A stretch of 11,311 bases of DNA from CAYLLT01 sp964591605 (GTDB taxonomy: Bacteria > Planctomycetota > Phycisphaerae > UBA1845 > PWPN01). The stretch lies in NCBI GenBank assembly GCA_964591605.1, contig CAZQEN010000263.1, forward strand, positions 1-11,311. Reading direction: 5' to 3'. How positions within the stretch are numbered: the first letter of the stretch is position 1; every line of letters starts with the position of its first letter. The position numbers and the translations under genes were made by a program. The notes beneath the pieces were generated by a model, which was not told the origin of the DNA, did not search any database, and worked only from the letters and a program-made list of their open reading frames with translations. Positions 5,737 through 11,311 of the stretch are shown here, piece by piece.

Positions 5737-7620
5737 ATGACTCAGAACTGGCGTGAACGTTACGCCGACAAGATTGTGACGGCGGACTTCGCCGCGAAAA
5801 AGATCAAGCCGGGCAACCGCGTGTTCATCGGATCGGCGTGCGGCGAGCCGCAGGCCCTGGTGCAGGCGATGGTGCGGGCCGGCGAAAAGCTGGCGGACAC
5901 CGAGCTGGTGCAGGTGCTCACGCTCGGCGTGGCCCACTATGCGGACCGGCGCCACGCCCCCAGTTTCCGGGCGAACGCGTTTTTCATCGGGGCGGGCGTG
6001 CGCGATGCCGTCAACGAGGCCCGCGCCGACTACACGCCCGTGTTTCTTTCGCAGGTGCCGCGGCTGTTCCGGTCGCGGGCCCTGCCCATCGATGTGGCCC
6101 TCATCATGGTGACGCCGCCCGATGAACACGGCGTGTGCAGCCTGGGGGTGTCGGTGGACATCACCAAGGCCGCGGCCGAATCGGCGAAACTCGTGATTGC
6201 CCAGGTCAACGAGAACATGCCCTACACCCTGGGTGACGCGTTCATCCACGTCAACCAGATCCAGCATCTCGTCGATCAGACCGAGCCGCTGATTGAGATG
6301 CCCGCCCGGGACGAGGGCGACGACGTGATCCGACAGATCGGGCTCAACGTGGCCCGGCTGGTCTACGACGGATCGACGCTCCAGCTCGGCATCGGGCGGA
6401 TCCCCGACGCCGTGCTGTCGGCCCTGAGCAACAAGCACGATCTGGGCATCCACACGGAGATGTTCTCGGACGGCGTGATGAGACTCGCCCAGGCCGGCAA
6501 CATCACGGGCAAACAGAAGCGCCTGCACCGCGGCAAGATCGTGGGCAGCTTCGGCGCCGGGAGCCGTGAGCTGTTCGAGTACATGCACGAGAACCCGGCG
6601 ATCGAAATGCACCCGTCGGAGTACACCAACGACCCGTTCATCATCAGCCAGCACGACAACATGGTGGCGATCAACACGGCCCTGGAGATCGATCTGACCG
6701 GGCAGGTGTGCGCCGATTCCATCGGGCAGCGCTTTTACAGCGGGATCGGCGGGCACGCCGATTTCATCCGCGGGGCGGCCCTGGCCAAGAACGGCAAGCC
6801 GATCATCGCCCTACCCAGCACGGTGAAGGGCGAGGACGGGCTCCAGTCGCGCATCGTCGCGACGCTGCAGGAGGGGGCGGGCGTGGTGACCACGCGCGGC
6901 GACACGCATTACGTGGTGACCGAATACGGCATCGCCTACCTCAACGGCCGGTCGATCCGCGAGCGGGCCATGTCGCTCATCAGCATCGCCCACCCCGATT
7001 TCCGCGGCGAGCTGCTGCACGCGGCCAAGCGGCGGCACCTGGTGTACGCCAACCAGATCATGCCCCCGCCGCGCAGTTCGTATCCGGCGCATCTCGAGTC
7101 GACGCTGACATTGCGCGACGGAACGCAGGCCCTGATCCGCCCGATCCGCCCCGACGACGAACCGCGCATCAAGGAGATGTTCTACTCGTTCAGCGAACAG
7201 ACCATCTATCTGCGGTTCCACGCGACGCTCAAGTCGATGCCGCACAACCGGCTGCAGGTATTCTGCAATGTCGATTACGATACCGAGATGGCGCTCGTGG
7301 CCACCATCGGCCCACCGGGCGACGAGGATGTCGTGGGCGTGGGACGGTACATGTCGGATCCGTCCAAGGACAGTGCGGAAATGGCGTTCGCGGTGCGCGA
7401 CGACTGGCAGCGCAAGGGGCTGGGAACCGTGCTGTTCCGCCGGCTGATCGAGATCGGCCAGCAGGAGGGAATTACCTGCTTCTCTGCCGACGTGCTCGTG
7501 GAAAACAGCGGGATGCTCAAGATCTTCCACCGCAGCGGCCTGGACATCCGCACGACCACCCAGGGCGGCGTCGTGCACGTGGTCATGACGCTGCCGGAGG
7601 AGAGCGGCGACAAGAAGTAG
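5737..7620 (+). CDS. Bifunctional acetyl-CoA hydrolase/transferase with C-terminal GNAT acetyltransferase domain
   Basis: 627 residues. Residues about 1-450 are a class I CoA-transferase of the acetyl-CoA hydrolase / 4-hydroxybutyrate CoA-transferase type. It moves CoA between acyl groups through a glutamyl-CoA intermediate, or hydrolyses acetyl-CoA. Motifs: GSACGEPQALV near the N-terminus, LQLGIGRIPDAV, GIHTEMFSDG with the likely catalytic Glu241, SGIGGHADF (335-343) and TEYGIAYLNGRS. Residues about 457-620 are a GNAT domain starting LTLRDGTQALIRPIRPDDE, with YLRF, DYDTEMALVA and the acetyl-CoA pyrophosphate loop QRKGLG (558-563); this pattern is that of the GNAT domain of Pat-type protein lysine acetyltransferases. 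Start: the ATG at 5737 is preceded by GGGAG at 5723-5727, nine bases away. A frame open farther upstream runs through the N gap and repeats and is not coding. It follows the ligase on the same strand, 262 repeat-filled bases apart, and may be cotranscribed. Confidence 0.93.
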   Translation: MTQNWRERYADKIVTADFAAKKIKPGNRVFIGSACGEPQALVQAMVRAGEKLADTELVQVLTLGVAHYADRRHAPSFRANAFFIGAGVRDAVNEARADYTPVFLSQVPRLFRSRALPIDVALIMVTPPDEHGVCSLGVSVDITKAAAESAKLVIAQVNENMPYTLGDAFIHVNQIQHLVDQTEPLIEMPARDEGDDVIRQIGLNVARLVYDGSTLQLGIGRIPDAVLSALSNKHDLGIHTEMFSDGVMRLAQAGNITGKQKRLHRGKIVGSFGAGSRELFEYMHENPAIEMHPSEYTNDPFIISQHDNMVAINTALEIDLTGQVCADSIGQRFYSGIGGHADFIRGAALAKNGKPIIALPSTVKGEDGLQSRIVATLQEGAGVVTTRGDTHYVVTEYGIAYLNGRSIRERAMSLISIAHPDFRGELLHAAKRRHLVYANQIMPPPRSSYPAHLESTLTLRDGTQALIRPIRPDDEPRIKEMFYSFSEQTIYLRFHATLKSMPHNRLQVFCNVDYDTEMALVATIGPPGDEDVVGVGRYMSDPSKDSAEMAFAVRDDWQRKGLGTVLFRRLIEIGQQEGITCFSADVLVENSGMLKIFHRSGLDIRTTTQGGVVHVVMTLPEESGDKK

Positions 7621-7642
7621 AGACAATCTACTGCGTCTGGCG

Positions 7643-7668
7643 ACTCTCCGGCGGTTCGCTGGGAGAGT
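7643..7668 (+). terminator. Stem-loop after the acetyl-CoA hydrolase/GNAT gene (possible terminator)
   Basis: ACTCTCC (7643-7649) and GGAGAGT (7662-7668) form a perfect 7-bp stem with a 12-base loop, beginning 22 bases after the stop codon. The loop can hold a small inner GCG/CGC pairing. It is followed by GAATCTCTGCGTTTCTT rather than a clean T run, so intrinsic termination would be weak; it could also be a transcript-stabilising hairpin. A second 5-bp stem (GCGGC/GCCGC, 7694-7708) lies just before the next gene. Confidence 0.4.
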
Positions 7669-7725
7669 GAATCTCTGCGTTTCTTCCAGTCCTGCGGCGG
7701 CAAGCCGCGACCATCGAGGTGCCTC

Positions 7726-10700
7726 ATGATTCGACCGGGTCTGATCGCATCCATGTTTCTGAGCAGCCTCGCTCTCGCCCAGAGCCCGCCGCAGCCGGTC
7801 TGGCAGATCGGCAAACCGGACAATGACTACCGCGACCTGGGCAACGCGGGGAACGTCTTTGGCGGCTATCCGCAGGCGTTTCCGAAAGATGTCCTCTTTG
7901 AGGTGGGCCGGAGCGACGCGGCGAAGGACTTCAGCGCAGCCCACCCCGGACCCGTTGACCAGTGGGCCGGCGGCAAGACGCACCCGTTCCGCATTGCATT
8001 CGATCTCAAGGGCCCCGCGGCGCCGGGCTACGAGCTGACCATCGACATCGTGGACACGCAGAGCCAGTTTGCGCCGGTGCTGCGCGTGCAAGTCAATAAC
8101 CAGCACGCGGACCTCACCCTCGACAAGGGCGTGGGCGACATCGCCGTCATCCACCCCGAGAAAGGCAAACACCGATCGCTCACGTTCACCGTGCCCGGTG
8201 ACCTGCTCAGGCCCACGGGCAACGTCGTGGAACTGACCGTCACTGGCGGATCGTGGATTCTCTACGATGCGGTCAGCTTTCGCGCCCTGTCGGGCAGCGA
8301 GGAGATCAAGCCCAAGATCGGCGTGAGCCCGACGGTTTTCCTGGTCGAGAAGAACGGCCAGCTCGAGCAGGAGTGCACGGTTTCCGTTCAGCGGATGCTC
8401 TCGTCCGAGCCGGTTCTGCTGGAAGTCAAGGCGGCCGATGAGAGTCTCATCCGGATGCAGGTGGGCAAGCCTCAGCTCGGCGCGCTGACCGCCCGCGTGA
8501 CCGTCCCCGCAACGCAGGCCGCGCGCGAATTGACGTTCATGTTCCGGTCGGGCGGCCAGTCGAGTGAAGTCAAGGTCGAGCAGACGCCGGTCAAGAAGTG
8601 GCACATCTTCGTGGCGCCCAGCACGCACACCGACATCGGCTACACCGACGTGCAGGACCGCGTGATCGAGCTGCACAACCGCAACACCGACCTGGCCATC
8701 GAGCTCGCCCGGGAGTTCCCGCTGTATCACTGGAACCTCGAATCGTCGTGGGCGGCCCAGATGTGGCTGCGTGACAATCCCTATACGCGCAAGAAACTGC
8801 TGGACGCCTCGCGCAGCCGCCGGATCGGCATCGAGGCCGGCTACCTGAACATGCTCACCGGCCTGTGTTCGCATGAAGAACTGATCCGCAACATGTATTA
8901 CACGGCCAGGCTGGCCCGCCTTCACGGCGTGCCCTTCGAGAGTCTCACGCTCACCGACGCTCCGTCGCACGTGTGGACGGTGCCGAGCGTGCTGGCCGGG
9001 GCGGGGATCAAGTATCTGAGCTGCGGCGTGAATCAGACGCGGGCTCCGCTGTTCAAGAAGGGCATCAATCAGAAGGCCCCGTTCTGGTGGGAAGGGCCCG
9101 ACGGCGGCCGCGTGCTCACGTGGCTCTCCGACGGTTACTCGCAGGCCGAGCTCATCGGGCTCAAGTGGGGTGTCAACCACATGCGCGAGGTCGTCGAGCG
9201 ATACATGATCGGGTGGAACAAGCGCAGCGAATACCCCTACGACGCGATCCTGCTGCACGGGGCGTACAGTGACAACGTGGCCATCGGCCGCGACATCGCG
9301 GAAACCATCACCGATTATGCGAAACGCTATGCGTATCCCAAGGTGATGCTGGCCGGCAACAAGGACTTCTTCGAGCACATCGAGAAGAACTTCGCCGACC
9401 GGATCCCGACGGTGCGCGGCTGCGGGGGAAGCTGGTGGGAGGATGGCGCGGCCTCATCCGCGCTCGAGACGGCCGTCAATCGCCGCAATCACAAGCGTAT
9501 TGCCACGGCCGAGGCGGCCTGGGCCGTGCTGGCCGCGATCGACCGGAAGACCGAGGTTCCCCGGGAACGCATCAACCGCGTCTGGGACAACATTCTGCTC
9601 TACGACGAGCACACCTGGGGCGCCTGGAACAGCATCACGGCGCCGGCGTCCGATTTCGTGAGCCGGCAGTGGGCGATCAAGGCCGATTACGCCCGCATGG
9701 CCGAGATCGGCAGCCGGAATCTGCTGCGCGACGCGCTGCACGCGCTGGCGGGCAGGGTCGGGGTGCCCGGCGGCTCGGTCCTGGTCTTTAATCCGTCCGG
9801 ACAGGCGCGATCCGGGGCAGCGGAGGTGAGCCTTCCGAAGGGCTCGATGATCGTCGACGGCGACAAGCCCGTGCCGCAGCAGGTCGTCCGGGAGGAGGCC
9901 CTCTCGCATGTGACGGTTGCCTTTCAGGCGGCGGATGTACCGGCGCTGGGCTATCGAACCTACACGGTCCGGGCGGGTGCGGCCGGCTTGCCCCGTGCGC
10001 AGGCGCGGATCGAGGGGGCGACGATCGAGAACGACTATTACCGCGTGACCCTCGACGAGAAGACCGGCGGCGTGCGCAGCATCATCGACAAGCGCCGGGC
10101 CGGCCGCGAACTGGTGGATGCATCGAGCCCCTATAAGCTGGGCCAGCTCGTGTACGCGGCGGGCGGCGATGAGAAGGGCGCCACGCAGGTGATGTGCCCG
10201 AACCCGGCCGGGGTGAAGTTCCATCTGTCCGGGGACGCCCGCATCGAGCGCGGCCGGGCCGGCGAATCGGACGGAGTGTTCAGCAGCATCCGCTCGATCG
10301 CCAAGGCCGCCATGTTTCCGCAGATCGTGACCGAGGTCATCCTGTTTGACGCGGATCCGCGGATCGACCTGTCGATCACGCTGCAGAAGGACATGACGCT
10401 CGCGAAGGAGGCGGTGTACATCGCGTTTCCGGTCGCGGGGGCCAATCCGAAGTTCCGCTACGAAATCGGCGGCGGGACAGTGCGGCCGAATGAGGATCAC
10501 TGGCCCGGCGGCTGCCGGGACTGGCTGAGCATCCAGCGGTGGCTCACCGTTCAGACCGATGCAGGCACGGTGGTCTGGTCTTCGCCGGATACGCCGCTCG
10601 TTCAGCTCTGCGCGCCGCAGTCGGGCAAGTGGCTCGACGAGCTGCCGATCACCAACGGCACCATTCTGGCGTATGCGATGAACAACTACTGGTTCACGAA

Positions 10701-11175
10701 CTACAAGGCGGGCCAGGACGGGCGGTTCACGTTCCGCTACAGCCTGACTTCCGGCGATTCGATCGATGCGGCGGCGGCCACGCAGTTCGGGCTGTCCGTG
10801 CAGCACCCGCTGGTGGCGACGGTCGTGGCTGCCGGGAAGGACACCCCCCTGCCGGCGGTCAACAGCTACTGTTCGGTGGCGCCGCCCAACGTCGAGCTGA
10901 GCTGCGTCAAACCAGCGGAAGATGGCAAGGGGATCATCATTCGTGTTCATGAAACCGGCGGGCAGGCCTGCGACGCGCGGATCTCGGTCAAGCTCCCGGA
11001 GGTGAGCAGCGCGCTGCTGTGCGACCTCGTGGAGCGGAACCACGGCCCGGCCGTCCTCGCGGCCGGTGAACTCGTCGTGCCGCTCAAGGCGTACGGCACG
11101 CAGACCATCCGGCTCTGTCGCAGCGACGAAGTCCCGCCCGGCACGGCCTCTGGCCGCCGCCCGCGCGCCAAGTAG
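7726..11175 (+). CDS. Secreted GH38 alpha-mannosidase-like glycoside hydrolase with N-terminal carbohydrate-binding-like region
   Basis: 1149 residues. The Sec signal peptide MIRPGLIASMFLSSLALA is cleaved probably after Ala18. Residues about 25-205 (VWQIGKPDNDYRDLGNAGN through SWILYDAVSFRAL) resemble the beta-sandwich carbohydrate-binding region of family 4 polysaccharide lyases. Residues 205-290 look like a second beta-sandwich linker. The GH38 catalytic part starts at about 293 with HIFVAPSTHTDIGYTDVQ: His301 and Asp303 are zinc ligands, Asp411 in TLTDAPSHVW is the likely nucleophile and ligand, and His629 in YDEHTWGAWNS is the likely fourth ligand. The C-terminal beta domain (about 690-1120) contains TIENDYYRVTLDEKTGGVRSI, typical of GH38. 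The start ATG has GAGG six bases upstream. The natural substrate cannot be read; GH38 enzymes cleave alpha-mannosides, but this divergent clade may act on other alpha-linked sugars. It is 105 bases after the GNAT gene, past a hairpin, so it is likely a separate unit. Confidence 0.9.
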   Translation: MIRPGLIASMFLSSLALAQSPPQPVWQIGKPDNDYRDLGNAGNVFGGYPQAFPKDVLFEVGRSDAAKDFSAAHPGPVDQWAGGKTHPFRIAFDLKGPAAPGYELTIDIVDTQSQFAPVLRVQVNNQHADLTLDKGVGDIAVIHPEKGKHRSLTFTVPGDLLRPTGNVVELTVTGGSWILYDAVSFRALSGSEEIKPKIGVSPTVFLVEKNGQLEQECTVSVQRMLSSEPVLLEVKAADESLIRMQVGKPQLGALTARVTVPATQAARELTFMFRSGGQSSEVKVEQTPVKKWHIFVAPSTHTDIGYTDVQDRVIELHNRNTDLAIELAREFPLYHWNLESSWAAQMWLRDNPYTRKKLLDASRSRRIGIEAGYLNMLTGLCSHEELIRNMYYTARLARLHGVPFESLTLTDAPSHVWTVPSVLAGAGIKYLSCGVNQTRAPLFKKGINQKAPFWWEGPDGGRVLTWLSDGYSQAELIGLKWGVNHMREVVERYMIGWNKRSEYPYDAILLHGAYSDNVAIGRDIAETITDYAKRYAYPKVMLAGNKDFFEHIEKNFADRIPTVRGCGGSWWEDGAASSALETAVNRRNHKRIATAEAAWAVLAAIDRKTEVPRERINRVWDNILLYDEHTWGAWNSITAPASDFVSRQWAIKADYARMAEIGSRNLLRDALHALAGRVGVPGGSVLVFNPSGQARSGAAEVSLPKGSMIVDGDKPVPQQVVREEALSHVTVAFQAADVPALGYRTYTVRAGAAGLPRAQARIEGATIENDYYRVTLDEKTGGVRSIIDKRRAGRELVDASSPYKLGQLVYAAGGDEKGATQVMCPNPAGVKFHLSGDARIERGRAGESDGVFSSIRSIAKAAMFPQIVTEVILFDADPRIDLSITLQKDMTLAKEAVYIAFPVAGANPKFRYEIGGGTVRPNEDHWPGGCRDWLSIQRWLTVQTDAGTVVWSSPDTPLVQLCAPQSGKWLDELPITNGTILAYAMNNYWFTNYKAGQDGRFTFRYSLTSGDSIDAAAATQFGLSVQHPLVATVVAAGKDTPLPAVNSYCSVAPPNVELSCVKPAEDGKGIIIRVHETGGQACDARISVKLPEVSSALLCDLVERNHGPAVLAAGELVVPLKAYGTQTIRLCRSDEVPPGTASGRRPRAK

Positions 11176-11258
11176 ACGGCCTTTATTCCCGTCGCGTGGT
11201 AGACGCCACCACCCGACAGACCCGGCGGTCGCTCTCGTGAACGCCGGCCGGTTTCCGC

Positions 11259-11264
11259 TACAAT
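11259..11264 (+). promoter_or_regulatory. Putative -10 element of the tRNA-Arg promoter
   Basis: TACAAT lies eight bases before the first base of the tRNA. A weak -35 candidate, TCGTGA (11235-11240), is 18 bases farther upstream. The position would start transcription almost at the mature 5' end of the tRNA. The rest of 11176-11272 shows no gene; a short GTGGT/ACCAC stem near 11200-11216 is too weak to call a terminator. Confidence 0.4.
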
Positions 11265-11272
11265 ACCGGCAG

Positions 11273-11311
11273 GCGCCCGTAGCTCAGGTGGATAGAGCAA
11301 CGGATTTCTAA
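11273..11311 (+). tRNA. tRNA-Arg (anticodon UCU), 3' truncated by the window end
   Basis: The acceptor 5' strand GCGCCCG is followed by TA, the D-stem GCTC (11282-11285) pairing with GAGC (11295-11298), then the anticodon-stem 5' strand ACGGA, T-T, anticodon TCT (11307-11309) and AA. Spacing from the conserved U8 to U33 is canonical, so the anticodon reads UCU for arginine AGA/AGG codons. The anticodon-stem 3' strand, variable loop, T-arm and acceptor 3' strand lie beyond the window. Confidence 0.9.

Noticed and set aside
6811..9378. Very long minus-strand open frame (855 codons) antisense to the hydrolase/GNAT and GH38 genes
   Set aside because: A high-GC mirror frame: His/Arg-rich composition, no recognisable motifs, and it covers two well-supported genes and their spacer on the opposite strand.
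9454..11043. Minus-strand open frame of 529 codons opposite the GH38 gene
   Set aside because: Same mirror-frame pattern; no ribosome binding site or domain, while the plus-strand protein has conserved catalytic residues.
11066..11311. Plus-strand small open frame ending VAQVDRATDF
   Set aside because: The tail is a translation of the tRNA-Arg gene and the front is an alternative frame of the GH38 gene's end.

Overview
The window is GC-rich, densely coding bacterial DNA. It contains one 100-base run of N, so it comes from a scaffold, probably a metagenome assembly. The mix of a Tat-exported sugar-isomerase-fold protein, a large secreted GH38 glycosidase, a fused acetyl-CoA hydrolase/GNAT protein and dense GGTGGGC/GCCCACC palindromes fits a polysaccharide-degrading Planctomycetota-like organism. 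That assignment is an inference from gene content, not from a marker gene.

Layout: (1) bases 1-1482, plus strand: the 3' part of a gene for an exported L-fucose isomerase-like protein; its start lies before the window. (2) 1531-2502, minus strand, convergent with it: a class II-type histone deacetylase (HDAC) family enzyme with the full set of zinc ligands. (3) 2672-2869, minus strand: a 65-residue exported or lipoprotein-like small protein whose ribosome binding site lies in the loop of an 8-bp inverted repeat. (4) 2870-3211: a divergent intergenic region with a sigma-54-like palindrome. (5) 3212-5474, plus strand: a single-chain ADP-forming acetate-CoA ligase interrupted near its C-terminus by the assembly gap. 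(6) 5439-5736: a tandem duplication full of hairpin repeats, carrying a spare copy of the ligase's last codons. (7) 5737-7620: an acetyl-CoA hydrolase/transferase fused to a Pat-type GNAT acetyltransferase. (8) 7726-11175: a secreted GH38 alpha-mannosidase-like enzyme with an N-terminal carbohydrate-binding-like region. (9) 11273 to the end: the 5' half of tRNA-Arg(UCU) with a -10 element just upstream.

The most interesting theme is acyl metabolism. An enzyme that makes or uses acetyl-CoA with ADP/ATP, a CoA-transferase/hydrolase that carries its own protein-acetyltransferase-like GNAT domain, and a lysine-deacetylase-fold protein lie within about 6 kb. This recalls the acuABC/acsA logic of Bacillus and the Pat/deacetylase control of acetyl-CoA synthetase, but with the domains dealt out differently. 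The flanking genes (sugar-isomerase fold, GH38) point to glycan use, whose fermentation would feed the acetate/acetyl-CoA pair. The functional link is inference; enzyme families and motifs are read directly from the sequence.
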